This document shows positions 1 to 8,785 of a stretch of 39,825 nt of DNA, in pieces. Made by a program: the position numbers and the translations under genes. Under the pieces are notes generated by a model that did no database searches, was not told where the DNA came from, and was given only the letters and a program-made list of their open reading frames with translations. How positions within the stretch are numbered: the first letter of the stretch is position 1; each line of letters opens with the position of its first letter. Source of the DNA: Burkholderiaceae bacterium (GTDB lineage: Bacteria; Pseudomonadota; Gammaproteobacteria; Burkholderiales; Burkholderiaceae); NCBI GenBank assembly GCA_947448625.1, contig CANFOT010000010.1:1-39825 (forward strand), in the 5' to 3' direction.

Positions 1-45
1 GCCCGACTGTTAGCTGTCCATAACAATCCATTACCAAGGTGACAT

Positions 46-615
46 ATGAGACTTACAACTAAAGGCCGTTTTGCAGTAACCGCAATGATCGATTTAGCCC
101 TGCGTGAAACGCACGGGCCTGTAACTTTGGCTGGAATTAGCCAAAGACAAAAGATTTCTTTGTCTTACTTAGAGCAGTTGTTCGGCAAATTACGCCGTTT
201 CAATATTGTTGAGAGTACCCGTGGTCCAGGCGGTGGTTACACACTAGCCCGTAAGCCTGAAGAAATTAGTGTTGCCGACATCATTGTGGCTGTGGATGAA
301 CCACTCGATGCAACCCAATGTGGTGGCAAAGGCAATTGTCACAGCGATGAAGAGAGTCATGGTCGTTGCATGACTCATGACCTATGGTCGAACCTAAATT
401 CGAAGATGGTTGAGTACCTTAGCTCCGTTTCTTTACGAGACTTGGTGCAACAACAATCGGGACGTGGGATCGTATTACATGATTTGCGCCCGAAGAAAAT
501 GAAGGCTGATAGCGTTAAGGCGGAAAAGCCGGTATCAGCAGTCGCAGCAGCAAAAGAAGTCGCTCCTAAGCGGCCTCTCGTGAATTCCGTTTTTAACCTG
601 GCTCAGCAAAGTTAA
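46..615 (+). CDS. iscR: Fe-S cluster-sensing transcriptional regulator IscR (Rrf2 family)
   Basis: A 189-residue Rrf2-family protein that begins MRLTTKGRFAVTAM, the usual IscR start, with an N-terminal winged helix (about residues 1-75). Cluster-ligand cysteines are C92, C98 and C108, followed by a likely His ligand H111 (CMTHDLW). In E. coli IscR the three cysteines are 92, 98 and 104, so this protein has four extra residues between the second and third. The C-terminal tail (from about 150) is Lys/Ala-rich and low-complexity. ATG at 46 has an AAGGTGA ribosome site. It is the first gene of the isc operon and, by family precedent, holo-IscR represses that operon; the operator itself probably lies left of the window. 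Confidence 0.95.
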   Translation: MRLTTKGRFAVTAMIDLALRETHGPVTLAGISQRQKISLSYLEQLFGKLRRFNIVESTRGPGGGYTLARKPEEISVADIIVAVDEPLDATQCGGKGNCHSDEESHGRCMTHDLWSNLNSKMVEYLSSVSLRDLVQQQSGRGIVLHDLRPKKMKADSVKAEKPVSAVAAAKEVAPKRPLVNSVFNLAQQS

Positions 616-644
616 TTCTAAAAATTAACTATTGATGAATCAAT
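611..644 (+). promoter_or_regulatory. Two consecutive AT-rich inverted repeats between iscR and iscS
   Basis: Arms GTTAATT (611-617) and AATTAAC (623-629) span the iscR stop codon, and ATTGAT (631-636) and ATCAAT (639-644) follow directly. Both would be weak RNA hairpins; neither has a T tract, so they are not terminators. In E. coli the iscR-iscS junction is where the transcript is differentially processed; a similar role here is only inference. Confidence 0.3.
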
Positions 645-668
645 AAGCCAATTAATCGATAAGAAAAA

Positions 669-1928
669 ATGAACGCGCCACAAGACATTCCCAAGCAGCC
701 AGTCCCCATGTTTAGCCCTAAACATTTCCCGGTCTACATGGACTACTCGGCTACGACGCCGATTGATCCACGTGTTGTGGACAAAATGTTGCCATATCTG
801 CGAGAGCAGTTTGGTAATGCAGCATCTCGTAGCCATGCTTATGGTTGGGCCGCTGAAGAGGCAGTTGAGTGGGCGCGTTCAGAAGTGGCTCAGTTGGTGC
901 ACGCTGATCCAAGAGAGATCGTATTTACTAGCGGCGCTACCGAAAGTATTAACCTCGCACTCAAAGGTGCAGCGCATTTTTATAAAGAGCGTGGTAATCA
1001 CATCATTACTGTGAAGACCGAGCACAAGGCTACTTTAGATACCTGTCGCGAGCTCGAGCGCGAAGGCTATGAAGTCACTTACTTAGATGTTTTGCCTGAT
1101 GGTTTGATTGATTTTGCCCAGCTAGAAGAGGCAATGAAGCCCGGCACAATTTTGGCGTCAGTGATGTACGTCAATAACGAGATTGGTGTTGTGCAGGATA
1201 TTCCGCGTATTGGTGAATTGTGCCGTTCCCGTGGCGTTATTTTCCATGTGGATGCTGCCCAAGCCACCGGCAAAGTAGAGATTGACTTGGAAAAAACTAA
1301 AGTGGATTTAATGAGTTTCTCTGCTCACAAAACTTATGGTCCAAAAGGAATCGGCGCTTTATTTGTGCGTCGCAAGCCCCGTATTCGTATTGAAGCGCAG
1401 ATTCATGGTGGCGGTCATGAGCGTGGCATGCGCTCTGGCACATTGGCAGTCCATCAAATCGTTGGTATGGGTGAGGCTTTCCGAATTGCTCGTGTTGAGA
1501 TGGTGGAAGAGAATGCCCGCATTCGTGCTTTGCGTGATCGTTTGTTGAGCGGCCTGAAGGACATTGAAGAGGTCTATGTCAATGGTGATATGGATCATCG
1601 CGTTCCCCATAACCTCAACATTAGCTTTAACTATGTTGAAGGCGAATCAATGCTGATGGCATTAAAAGATTTGGCCATTTCTTCTGGCTCTGCCTGTACT
1701 TCAGCTTCATTAGAGCCATCTTATGTATTGCGCGCACTTGGTCGCAATGATGAATTGGCACACAGCTCAATCCGCTTTACCTTGGGCCGCTTTACCACTG
1801 AAGAGGAAGTCGATTTCACAATTAAGCTGGTGAAGGAAAAGATTGCGAAGTTGCGTGAGCTTTCACCGCTCTGGGAAATGTTTAAGGATGGTATTGATCT
1901 GAGCACTATCCAGTGGGCAGCGCACTAA
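669..1928 (+). CDS. iscS: Cysteine desulfurase IscS
   Basis: A PLP-dependent class V aminotransferase-fold enzyme that converts L-cysteine to L-alanine and passes persulfide sulfur to IscU and other acceptors. The 419-residue protein shows [14 protein letters not shown] near the N terminus, the PLP lysine K221 in [12 protein letters not shown], and the persulfide cysteine C343 in [14 protein letters not shown]. It is about 15 residues longer than E. coli IscS at the N terminus; ATG at 708 ([13 protein letters not shown]) is an alternative start, but 669 is the first ATG after the iscR stop. The ribosome site is poor (AAGAAAAA). Second gene of the isc operon. Confidence 0.96.
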   Translation: MNAPQDIPKQPVPMFSPKHFPVYMDYSATTPIDPRVVDKMLPYLREQFGNAASRSHAYGWAAEEAVEWARSEVAQLVHADPREIVFTSGATESINLALKGAAHFYKERGNHIITVKTEHKATLDTCRELEREGYEVTYLDVLPDGLIDFAQLEEAMKPGTILASVMYVNNEIGVVQDIPRIGELCRSRGVIFHVDAAQATGKVEIDLEKTKVDLMSFSAHKTYGPKGIGALFVRRKPRIRIEAQIHGGGHERGMRSGTLAVHQIVGMGEAFRIARVEMVEENARIRALRDRLLSGLKDIEEVYVNGDMDHRVPHNLNISFNYVEGESMLMALKDLAISSGSACTSASLEPSYVLRALGRNDELAHSSIRFTLGRFTTEEEVDFTIKLVKEKIAKLRELSPLWEMFKDGIDLSTIQWAAH

Positions 1929-1985
1929 GCAGCATCAGAATATTAGACGCAAGATAAAAGACAAAAGAAATAACGAGGAAATACC

Positions 1986-2372
1986 ATGGCATATAGCGAT
2001 AAAGTAATTGATCATTATGAAAATCCCCGCAATGTGGGCTCATTTGAAAAAGGTGATGACCAGGTGGGCACCGGTATGGTTGGCGCACCGGCTTGCGGAG
2101 ACGTAATGAAGCTACAAATCCGCGTCAACGATCAAGGTGTGATTGAGGATGCTAAGTTCAAGACCTATGGTTGCGGCTCTGCGATTGCATCCTCATCTTT
2201 GGTAACTGAGTGGGTTAAAGGCAAAACTTTGGACCAAGCTTTAGAAATCAAAAATTCTTTGATTGCTGAGGAGTTAGCTTTACCCCCAGTGAAAATTCAT
2301 TGCTCTATTTTGGCTGAAGATGCTATTAAAGCGGCGGTAGCGGATTACAAAGAAAAGCATCCGGCCAAGTAA
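1986..2372 (+). CDS. iscU: Fe-S cluster assembly scaffold IscU
   Basis: The scaffold on which [2Fe-2S] clusters are built from IscS sulfur before HscA/HscB-assisted release. The protein has 128 residues, the normal length. The three cluster cysteines are C37 (GAPACGDVM), C63 ([10 protein letters not shown]) and C106 ([11 protein letters not shown]); the HscA-recognition motif LPPVK is at 99-103. ATG 1986 has a good GAGGAA ribosome site. It lies 57 bp after iscS. Confidence 0.97.
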   Translation: MAYSDKVIDHYENPRNVGSFEKGDDQVGTGMVGAPACGDVMKLQIRVNDQGVIEDAKFKTYGCGSAIASSSLVTEWVKGKTLDQALEIKNSLIAEELALPPVKIHCSILAEDAIKAAVADYKEKHPAK

Positions 2373-2391
2373 AGATAAAGAGATACCCATC

Positions 2392-2715
2392 ATGGCAATT
2401 ACCTTAACTGATAAAGCAGCAAAACATGTTCAGCGCAATTTAGATAAGCGCGGCAAGGGTTGTGGCTTACGCTTAGGTGTTCGCACAACTGGTTGCTCAG
2501 GCCTGGCTTATCAACTTGAGTATGTAGATGAGGCTGCTCCTGAAGACACTCAGTTTGAATCTAATGGCATCACCATCTTTGTTGATCCAAAGAGCTTGGC
2601 TTATTTAGATGGCACCGAATTAGACTTCGTGCGCGAAGGTTTGAATGAGGGTTTTAAGTTCCAGAATCCGAATGTAAAAGATGAGTGTGGTTGTGGCGAA
2701 TCTTTCCGCGTCTGA
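2392..2715 (+). CDS. iscA: A-type Fe-S carrier protein IscA
   Basis: A 107-residue A-type carrier that accepts iron or Fe-S clusters and delivers them to apoproteins. The three conserved cysteines are C35 ([10 protein letters not shown]) and C99/C101 in the C-terminal DECGCGESF motif; an additional C24 is present. It follows iscU by 19 bp, and its last 35 bp are shared with the start of hscB in another frame, which suggests translational coupling. Confidence 0.95.
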   Translation: MAITLTDKAAKHVQRNLDKRGKGCGLRLGVRTTGCSGLAYQLEYVDEAAPEDTQFESNGITIFVDPKSLAYLDGTELDFVREGLNEGFKFQNPNVKDECGCGESFRV

Positions 2716-3220
2716 CGATTACTTCCGTTTCTTTGGTTTGGGGCAGCAATTCAACTTAGATTTGGCTGCGTTAGATCGCGCTTATCTAGCTATCCAGAAA
2801 GAAGTGCATCCCGATCGCCATGCCCGCGGCAGCGATACCGAGCAGCGGCTGGCGATGCAAATGGCTACGCTGGCAAATACTGCTTTTCAGACCTTGAAGA
2901 ATCCCATTCAGCGCGGACTCTATCTCTGCCAGCTTCACGGTGTAGATGCGCGCCTAGAAACGAATACCGCCATGCCGACTGCTTTTTTAATGCAGCAAAT
3001 GGAGTGGCGTGAGAGCCTCGAGGAGCAAGAGGGCAAGCTTAATGCGCTTGAGGCTTTGGCCGACGAGGTAAACAGATCTAAAAGAAAGGCGCTCTCTGAA
3101 ATTGCCTTGGTGATTGACAGTGAAAAGAATTACGAGCGTGCCGCAGAGCTACTCAGAGGTCTGCTTTTTATTGATAAGTTTGCACTTGAGCTTGATGATG
3201 CTATCTCGGTCTTGGTATAG
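2681..3220 (+). CDS. hscB: J-domain co-chaperone HscB
   Basis: A 179-residue J-domain protein that recruits IscU to HscA and stimulates its ATPase. [15 protein letters not shown] begins the homology to HscB, the HPD motif is H43-P44-D45 (EVHPDRHA), and the C-terminal helical bundle contains [10 protein letters not shown], the IscU-binding region of the family. The only ATG upstream of the J domain is 2681, inside iscA, giving a 35-bp overlap; about 11 N-terminal residues precede the conserved part. I see no convincing alternative start. Confidence 0.93.
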   Translation: MSVVVANLSASDDYFRFFGLGQQFNLDLAALDRAYLAIQKEVHPDRHARGSDTEQRLAMQMATLANTAFQTLKNPIQRGLYLCQLHGVDARLETNTAMPTAFLMQQMEWRESLEEQEGKLNALEALADEVNRSKRKALSEIALVIDSEKNYERAAELLRGLLFIDKFALELDDAISVLV

Positions 3221-3237
3221 CTTTACACTCTAGTCCC

Positions 3238-5103
3238 ATGGCCTTATTACAAATCTCCGAACCCGGTAAATCACTAGCACCTCATCAACGTCGGATTGCG
3301 GTTGGTATTGACTTAGGCACCACCAATTCCTTGGTGGCCATTGTGCGCGATGCCTTGCCAAAGGTGCTGCCAGATTCTGAGGGTCGTGAATTACTTCCCT
3401 CAGTTGTTCGTTATCTACCTGACGGACGAACTCAGGCGGGCTTTGAAGCAATCGACAGCATAGTAGCCGATCCGAAAAATACGATTGTGTCCGTTAAACG
3501 CTTCATGGGTCGCGGTATTGTTGATGTTGAGCATCTTGAAAATGCTCCATATGACTTTGTCGATGAACCGGGAATGTTGAAGCTCAGAACAGTTGCTGGT
3601 GATAAAAGCCCAATAGAGGTATCAGCTGAAATTCTGGCGCGCTTACGTCAATTGGCTGAAGACTCTGTAAATGACGATATTGTTGGTGCGGTAATTACTG
3701 TGCCAGCTTATTTCGATGACGCTCAGCGTCAAGCTACAAAAGATGCTGCCAAGTTGGCTGGTATCGAAGTCTTGCGTTTGCTCAACGAGCCGACTGCTGC
3801 AGCCATTGCTTATGGCTTGGATAATGCCTCTGAGGGCATCTACGCTGTATACGATTTAGGCGGTGGTACCTTTGATATCTCCATCTTGCGCATGAGCAGG
3901 GGTGTATTTGAAGTGCTCTCTACTGGCGGAGATTCAGCTTTGGGTGGTGATGACTTTGATCACCGCCTCTATTGTTGGGTCATCGAGCAGGCTAAACTTC
4001 CACCGCTCTCAATTCAGGATCATCGTAAGCTATTGCTCTCCTGCAAACATGCCAAAGAGCAGTTGAGTCATAACCCCTTGGCACGTGTTCATGAAACCCT
4101 TGCTGATGGCACCCTAGTTAATGTTGGTATCAGCCAGGCCCAATTTTTTGAGATTACTCAAAACTTAATTCATAAGACTTTAGTGGCGGTGAAGAAGGCT
4201 TTGCGTGATGCTGGCCTCGCAGCCGATGAAGTTAAAGGTGTCGTGATGGTGGGTGGGGCAACTCGCATGCCCCATGTTCAACGTGCGGTTGGTGAGCTCT
4301 TTGGCACCAAGCCTTTAAATAATCTCAACCCAGATCAAGTGGTGGCTCTAGGCGCTGCGATGCAGGCAGATCTACTTGCTGGTAATCAAAGCAAAGATGA
4401 TGAGTGGCTCCTGTTGGATGTCATTCCACTGTCCCTTGGTATTGAAACCATGGGTGGTTTAGTAGAAAAAATTATTCCCCGTAACACCCCGATCCCAGTT
4501 GCACGAGCACAAGACTTTACTACCTTCAAGGATGGCCAAACAGCGTTGGCAATTCAGGTGGTGCAGGGTGAACGTGAGCTGGCCCAGGATTGCCGATCAT
4601 TAGGTAAGTTTGAACTGCGCGGCATTCCGGCGATGGCTGCTGGTGCTGCTCGAATTCGCGTGACATTCCAGGTGGATGCCGATGGTTTGCTGTCTGTGAG
4701 CGCCATGGAGCAAGGATCGGGCGTGCAGGCTTCTATTGATATCAAACCATCCTATGGATTGACTGATGCTGAGATCGCTCGGATGCTGCAAGATGGCTTT
4801 GCTTCCGCCAAAGTTGACTTGTTAGCAAGATCATTGCGTGAAGAGCAGGTTAATGCGCAGCGCTTGTTGGATGCCGTGCAAACCGCACTCGATTCTGATC
4901 GTGGATTGTTAAACGACGCCGAACAGGCAGATGTCGATCAAGAGATGGCTGCCTTGCAAAAAATCCTCTCCGAGGAAACCGATAGCGCCACTTTAAGAAA
5001 AGCAGTTGATCATGCTGCCAAGGCAACCGATGAGTTCGCACAAAAGCGGATGAATGCGAGTATTCAAAAAGCCTTGTCCGGCAAGAACGTTGCTGAAATT
5101 TAA
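3238..5103 (+). CDS. hscA: Hsp70-type chaperone HscA
   Basis: A specialised Hsp70 that binds the LPPVK motif of IscU and promotes cluster transfer. The 621 residues match HscA length. The nucleotide-binding domain shows [15 protein letters not shown] (about residue 22), [13 protein letters not shown] and [11 protein letters not shown]; the substrate-binding domain starts near [14 protein letters not shown] (about residue 398), followed by a helical lid. It starts 17 bp after hscB without a clear ribosome site. Its position between hscB and fdx distinguishes it from DnaK. Confidence 0.96.
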   Translation: MALLQISEPGKSLAPHQRRIAVGIDLGTTNSLVAIVRDALPKVLPDSEGRELLPSVVRYLPDGRTQAGFEAIDSIVADPKNTIVSVKRFMGRGIVDVEHLENAPYDFVDEPGMLKLRTVAGDKSPIEVSAEILARLRQLAEDSVNDDIVGAVITVPAYFDDAQRQATKDAAKLAGIEVLRLLNEPTAAAIAYGLDNASEGIYAVYDLGGGTFDISILRMSRGVFEVLSTGGDSALGGDDFDHRLYCWVIEQAKLPPLSIQDHRKLLLSCKHAKEQLSHNPLARVHETLADGTLVNVGISQAQFFEITQNLIHKTLVAVKKALRDAGLAADEVKGVVMVGGATRMPHVQRAVGELFGTKPLNNLNPDQVVALGAAMQADLLAGNQSKDDEWLLLDVIPLSLGIETMGGLVEKIIPRNTPIPVARAQDFTTFKDGQTALAIQVVQGERELAQDCRSLGKFELRGIPAMAAGAARIRVTFQVDADGLLSVSAMEQGSGVQASIDIKPSYGLTDAEIARMLQDGFASAKVDLLARSLREEQVNAQRLLDAVQTALDSDRGLLNDAEQADVDQEMAALQKILSEETDSATLRKAVDHAAKATDEFAQKRMNASIQKALSGKNVAEI

Positions 5104-5121
5104 GAAAAGAAAATCATAAAA

Positions 5122-5460
5122 ATGACTCAGATTGTTGTTCTGCCCCATAGCGAATATTGCCCCGAAGGCGCAGTAGTAGAGGCTGCCCCTGGCACATCTA
5201 TTTGCGAAGCTTTACTAGAAAATAATATTCCCATTGAGCATGCTTGCGATATGGTGTGTGCTTGCACCACCTGCCACGTGATTGTGAAAGAGGGTTATCA
5301 GAGTCTGAATGCTCCTGATGAGAACGAAGAGGATTTATTAGATCGTGCCTGGGGTTTAAATCCTCAATCTCGTTTATCGTGCCAAGCTATTGTGGCCCGT
5401 GAAAATTTGGTTATTGAGATACCAAAGTACTCCATCAACCACGCAAAAGAAAATCACTAA
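5122..5460 (+). CDS. fdx: ISC-type [2Fe-2S] ferredoxin
   Basis: A 112-residue adrenodoxin-like ferredoxin that supplies electrons during Fe-S cluster assembly. Ligands are C42, C48, C51 (HACDMVCACTTCHVI) and C87 (RLSCQAI), with the non-ligand C46 typical of Isc ferredoxins. Eighteen bp separate it from hscA. It is the last gene of the operon: no iscX follows, and a strong terminator lies 30 bp downstream. Confidence 0.96.
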   Translation: MTQIVVLPHSEYCPEGAVVEAAPGTSICEALLENNIPIEHACDMVCACTTCHVIVKEGYQSLNAPDENEEDLLDRAWGLNPQSRLSCQAIVARENLVIEIPKYSINHAKENH

Positions 5461-5490
5461 TTGCTTTTCTTGTGAGCCAGTCTTGCCAAT

Positions 5491-5519
5491 AAAAAAGCCA
5501 CCAGAGAGGTGGCTTTTTT
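5491..5519 (+). terminator. Rho-independent terminator of the isc operon
   Basis: Stem AAAAAGCCACC / GGTGGCTTTTT with a five-base loop and a run of six T on the plus strand, 30 bp after the fdx stop. The A-rich left flank may also allow it to stop the minus-strand transcript of the gene ending at 5551. Confidence 0.9.
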
Positions 5520-5550
5520 ACTTCTTAAGTAAGTGATCAAGAGCGATCGC

Positions 5551-5895
5551 TTATTTTCCGCAAGGGAACACGCCCTCTAAAAATCGTAGCATTGTTTCGG
5601 CAGCTGGTTGCGTGCCATTTGCAGGATTTGCATTTGCCCATGCAATGTATTCATCAACCACCTGAAGGCGTGTTGGGGCAGGTTGCTTCACGCAAATCTT
5701 GCTAGGGGCAGTTTTAGGATTACGAGTTGCCAAGTAGGTGTCATAAACAGCTTGTCCATAAATTTGGCAGGTTACGTTAGTGCTTCCTTCGCCTTGGCAG
5801 TATTTCAGTAACTCTTCAGTAGTTGTTGCATTTGCTACTTGCACGCCAGTTGCCATTCCAAAAACTAGGGTAGCCCCGATTAAAAATTTCTTCAT
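5551..5895 (-). CDS. Secreted four-cysteine protein, Rap1a/Tai-like
   Basis: A 114-residue protein starting at the ATG at 5895 with an AAAGGA ribosome site; the open frame continues upstream but that part overlaps the neighbouring gene. Residues 1-23 form a signal peptide (MKKFLIGATLVFGMATGVQV, then ANA). The mature part has cysteines C33, C43, C68 and C112 and the spacing YC..C.IYGQAVYDTY... C.. that recalls the Rap1a/Tai immunity-protein fold. No type VI amidase effector or secretion gene is nearby, so an immunity role is not supported; a periplasmic protein of unknown function is safer. It lies 52 bp after the DUF3300 gene and may be co-transcribed. Confidence 0.75.
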   Translation of the reverse strand: MKKFLIGATLVFGMATGVQVANATTTEELLKYCQGEGSTNVTCQIYGQAVYDTYLATRNPKTAPSKICVKQPAPTRLQVVDEYIAWANANPANGTQPAAETMLRFLEGVFPCGK

Positions 5896-5947
5896 GTTTA
5901 TTCCTTTAATCAAATTTATATATATCAATGTCAGTTTGTAGATGAGA

Positions 5948-7168
5948 TTAGCGGCGGCCATGGCCCCCACCACCGCTAAAGCCCCCGCCACCGGATCGTC
6001 CGCCACCACTAAAGTGATTGCCACCACCATCAAAGCGTGCGCCACGAGTGTCGCCAAAGCCGCCACCACTGCCGAATCGATCCCCACCACCAGAGTGATT
6101 AGCTGCGCGATCGCCGCCACCTAAATTACTGCTACGGTCACCGCTTGGGCGATTGCCTGCGCGATCGCCACTACCCATATTGCCGGCACGGTCACCTGTG
6201 CGATTACCACTCAAATCTCCACGTTGGAGGTTCTGACGTAATTGATTGCGCTCAGCATCGCGATTCGTATTGGCTCCAGCGCCGCCACCAAGATTGGCAT
6301 TCCGGCGTTGTTGGTCTGGCTTCCAATCGCTGGACCCGCCGTTACGATTGCCGTTCCAATTGTTATTGGTGTTTTTATTAAAGTTATTGAAGTTGTTGTT
6401 GTTAACGGTCAGTGAATTACCGCCGCCGCCCCAACCGCCGCCCCAGTGACATCCGCCCCAGAGCGCAGCACCAACTGCCATGCCAACGCCAAAAGAGAGG
6501 AGCGCCGTTCCGGCTACATATCCAGGTGGATAGTATGCGTACGGAGGATAGGCTGGGTAGGCCCATGCCCCATACACCACGGCAGGGTTGTAAGTGGGCA
6601 CATAAACGACTTGTGGGTTCGCAGGCTCAATGATGATGGTCTGACTGCTACCGCTTCCTTGCGTTGACACCGTCTGTTGTGAATTCGATTGCAATGACCC
6701 AGCCTGCTTGGCTTTTGCGCGCAACGCTTGAATTGCACTCATTGTTTCAGACTGTTGCGCTAATACCGCATTACCCAGTTGTTGAGTCCAGCTTAGCTGG
6801 GAGCCCATCATCTCTAATACTGGAGGAAATGACACTAGGGATTTGACGCTGGCATCCCAACTTTGCTGTTGGAGTGCTTGATTCAGGGCATCACCTTTGA
6901 GTTTGCTGTTGGCTTTAGCCCAATTAGACGCCTCTCCCACCTCTAGAGGGTAGGTGGCAGCCATTAGAACTTGAGAGACCAATGGATCGGGGTAAAGGGC
7001 AATAGGCGCTACCAGCGCCTCTAATTGCGCCTGAGAAAGCTTTGCTGCCTGTTGTTGAGAACTGCTTTGAGCATAGGCTACTGGAGCGGCTGCAGGAAGA
7101 GTAAGTGCAGCTGTAAGGAGACTTGCGATTAAGCGAGATGGAACCCTCACCTTCTTTGATGCCAGCAT
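5948..7168 (-). CDS. DUF3300 envelope protein with Gly/Asn/Asp-Arg-rich tail
   Basis: A 406-residue protein from ATG 7168, chosen because a GAAGGAG ribosome site precedes it and a signal peptide follows (about residues 1-33, ending AYA); the frame is open further upstream to 7270. Residues about 38-200 match the DUF3300 pattern: LEALVAPIALYPDPLVSQVL, ATYPLEV, SFPPVLEMM, and NPQVVYVPTYNPAVVYG. A short Pro/Tyr stretch and a Gly-rich hydrophobic segment follow. The last about 150 residues are low-complexity with asparagine runs and degenerate GDRxGN/GGGDR repeats ending in Gly/Arg. Function is unknown; an exported, possibly outer-envelope protein is inferred. Confidence 0.85.
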   Translation of the reverse strand: MLASKKVRVPSRLIASLLTAALTLPAAAPVAYAQSSSQQQAAKLSQAQLEALVAPIALYPDPLVSQVLMAATYPLEVGEASNWAKANSKLKGDALNQALQQQSWDASVKSLVSFPPVLEMMGSQLSWTQQLGNAVLAQQSETMSAIQALRAKAKQAGSLQSNSQQTVSTQGSGSSQTIIIEPANPQVVYVPTYNPAVVYGAWAYPAYPPYAYYPPGYVAGTALLSFGVGMAVGAALWGGCHWGGGWGGGGNSLTVNNNNFNNFNKNTNNNWNGNRNGGSSDWKPDQQRRNANLGGGAGANTNRDAERNQLRQNLQRGDLSGNRTGDRAGNMGSGDRAGNRPSGDRSSNLGGGDRAANHSGGGDRFGSGGGFGDTRGARFDGGGNHFSGGGRSGGGGFSGGGGHGRR

Positions 7169-7217
7169 TGGCACTCCTTCATGATTGGTTGGTTGAGCAT
7201 TAATTCTACTAAATAGC

Positions 7218-7246
7218 ACTATATCGGTTATGTGCACTAAATTGAA
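7218..7246 (-). promoter_or_regulatory. Candidate sigma-70 promoter for the DUF3300 gene
   Basis: On the minus strand TTCAAT (7246-7241) and TATAGT (7223-7218) are separated by 17 bp, about 50 bp upstream of the chosen start. The -10 element is good, the -35 poor. Confidence 0.35.
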
Positions 7247-7344
7247 GCATGGGGCACTCAAAGGAAGCAAAGAATTCTGCTCGGGCTATGCTGAATGGCT
7301 AATATGGACTTGTTGTTCATTCTTTACCTCCATAGCATTTCTTT

Positions 7345-7371
7345 AAAGCCATCCTTCGGGGTGGCTTTTTC
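7345..7371. terminator. Terminator-like hairpin between the DUF3300 gene and cysN
   Basis: Arms GCCATCC and GGGTGGC with a TTCG loop. The plus-strand reading is followed by TTTTTCTT and is the more canonical orientation; on the minus strand only TTTAAAG follows. The obvious client is the minus-strand cys operon ending at 7430, since no plus-strand gene lies just upstream. Confidence 0.6.
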
Positions 7372-7385
7372 TTGACCCAATAATA

Positions 7386-7410
7386 TAAGGCCCCGCTATA
7401 CAAGGCCTTA
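7386..7410 (-). terminator. Possible additional terminator hairpin after cysN
   Basis: Perfect 7-bp arms TAAGGCC/GGCCTTA with an 11-base loop, 20 bp after the cysN stop. On the minus strand it is followed by TATTATTGGG, a weak U tract, so it may act with the hairpin at 7345-7371. Confidence 0.4.
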
Positions 7411-7429
7411 ATTGAGAAGGCAATCAGGT

Positions 7430-8785
7430 TTACTGAGATATCGCTTCCCGAATCATCCCGGCAGCCACCGTGTGGTTAGTGGCCTCATCAATCAAAATAA
7501 AGGCGCCGGTTTTCTGGGATTGACTAAATAAATCGGCAGCAATTGGTTTTTGAAGCGTGAAATCCACTCGACCGATTTCATTGGCGTTGAGAGGGTGAGT
7601 TTCGAGCGCGTGAGAGAGTGTTTGTACATCCAAAACCTGTTGAATCACCTTGACCTTGGCGCCAATAGTATTAGTGGTGTGGCGTAAAGCGTACTTACGA
7701 CTCAAAGAGAGTGGTTCACTATCTAACCAGCAGAGATCGGCCGAGATTTGCTTGCTTAATGTTGGCGGGGAAGTATCTTCGGAGCTGATGAATAGAGATC
7801 CTCTAGATACATCAATATCCTCAGTTAAGCTAATCGCTACGGCCTCACCAGTTTGAGCAGATTCCACTTCATTATTGGCATTGGATTGATCGCGGTTTGA
7901 GCGATTACCTAGATAGATCTTTGCAACTGTTGCTTCTCGATTCTCGGGAAGTACTTTAATCTTTTGACCCACTCGAATGCTTCCAGATTCGATTTGGCCG
8001 AGATAACCCCGGAAGTCGTCTGAGGCACTGCCATCTTGGCGGGCAACATATTGAACTGGAAAGCGCAAGCCTGTCTTTTCAGATTGAGGGCTAGTGTCTA
8101 GATTTTCTAACCACTGCAGTAGTGTGGGACCCTTGTACCAGGGAGTGATATCGCTAGAGCTGACTACGTTCGCTCCAAGCAAAGCCGACATCGGGATTAA
8201 AGTTGGCTCAGGCAAGCCAATTTTTTTGCTTAAATCTTCAATCGCTATTTTGATGGCATTGAATACCTTTTCATCAAAATTGAGCAAATCCATTTTGTTC
8301 ACTGCAAATATGACATGGCGCAGCCCTAGCAAATGAACAATAGCAGCATGACGTTTAGTTTGAGCTAATAAGGTTGCTGGGCTGGTGCTGAGATCAACGC
8401 GGGTTGCATCAACCAAAATAACAGCCACATCAGATTGCGAAGCGCCAGTTACTAAATTGCGGGTGTATTGCTCATGACCAGGAGCATCAGCCACGATAAA
8501 TTTACGTTTAGGTGTCGAAAAGTAGCGATAGGCCACATCAATCGTGATGCCTTGCTCACGCTCAGCTTCCAGACCATCAGTTAGTAATGCTAAATCTACG
8601 CCAGCATCTGAAGAGGTCACCCTTGCATGCTTAGTCTTTGATAGGGATTCGAGCTGATCAACCAAAATCGATTTGGTGTCGTAGAGTAGGCGCCCAATTA
8701 ATGTACTTTTCCCATCATCAACGCTGCCAGCGGTAATGAAGCGCACCACGTTTTGGTGTGTAGTTTCTTTGTTAGCTTGAGTCAT
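7430..8785 (-). CDS. cysN: Sulfate adenylyltransferase subunit 1 (GTPase) CysN
   Basis: The GTPase subunit of ATP sulfurylase, coupling GTP hydrolysis to adenylylation of sulfate with CysD. The 451 residues carry an EF-Tu-like G domain: P loop GSVDDGKS (20-27), DAPGH (100-104), NKMD (163-166), followed by two beta-barrel domains. The protein ends with the GTPase module and has no APS-kinase (CysC) fusion. Its ATG shares one base with the cysD stop (TAATG), so the two subunits are translationally coupled. Last gene of the cys operon. Confidence 0.95.
   Translation of the reverse strand: MTQANKETTHQNVVRFITAGSVDDGKSTLIGRLLYDTKSILVDQLESLSKTKHARVTSSDAGVDLALLTDGLEAEREQGITIDVAYRYFSTPKRKFIVADAPGHEQYTRNLVTGASQSDVAVILVDATRVDLSTSPATLLAQTKRHAAIVHLLGLRHVIFAVNKMDLLNFDEKVFNAIKIAIEDLSKKIGLPEPTLIPMSALLGANVVSSSDITPWYKGPTLLQWLENLDTSPQSEKTGLRFPVQYVARQDGSASDDFRGYLGQIESGSIRVGQKIKVLPENREATVAKIYLGNRSNRDQSNANNEVESAQTGEAVAISLTEDIDVSRGSLFISSEDTSPPTLSKQISADLCWLDSEPLSLSRKYALRHTTNTIGAKVKVIQQVLDVQTLSHALETHPLNANEIGRVDFTLQKPIAADLFSQSQKTGAFILIDEATNHTVAAGMIREAISQ

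Noticed and set aside
3..9. CCGACTG resembling half of a type 1 IscR binding site before iscR
   Set aside because: The second half-site (TAGTCGG-like) is not matched in the following bases, and the window begins too close to judge the promoter.
5551..5895. Type VI secretion immunity gene (Rap1a/Tai)
   Set aside because: Only the cysteine pattern suggests it; no effector or secretion gene is near.
5896..6120. N-terminal extension (MAAIAQLITLV...) of the four-cysteine secreted protein
   Set aside because: This part is antisense-frame shadow of the DUF3300 tail codons; ATG 5895 has a ribosome site and a clean signal peptide.
5960..6330. Repeat array in this stretch, possible CRISPR or satellite
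   Set aside because: The repeats are degenerate, lack constant spacers, and encode the Gly/Asp/Arg-rich tail of the DUF3300 protein in frame.
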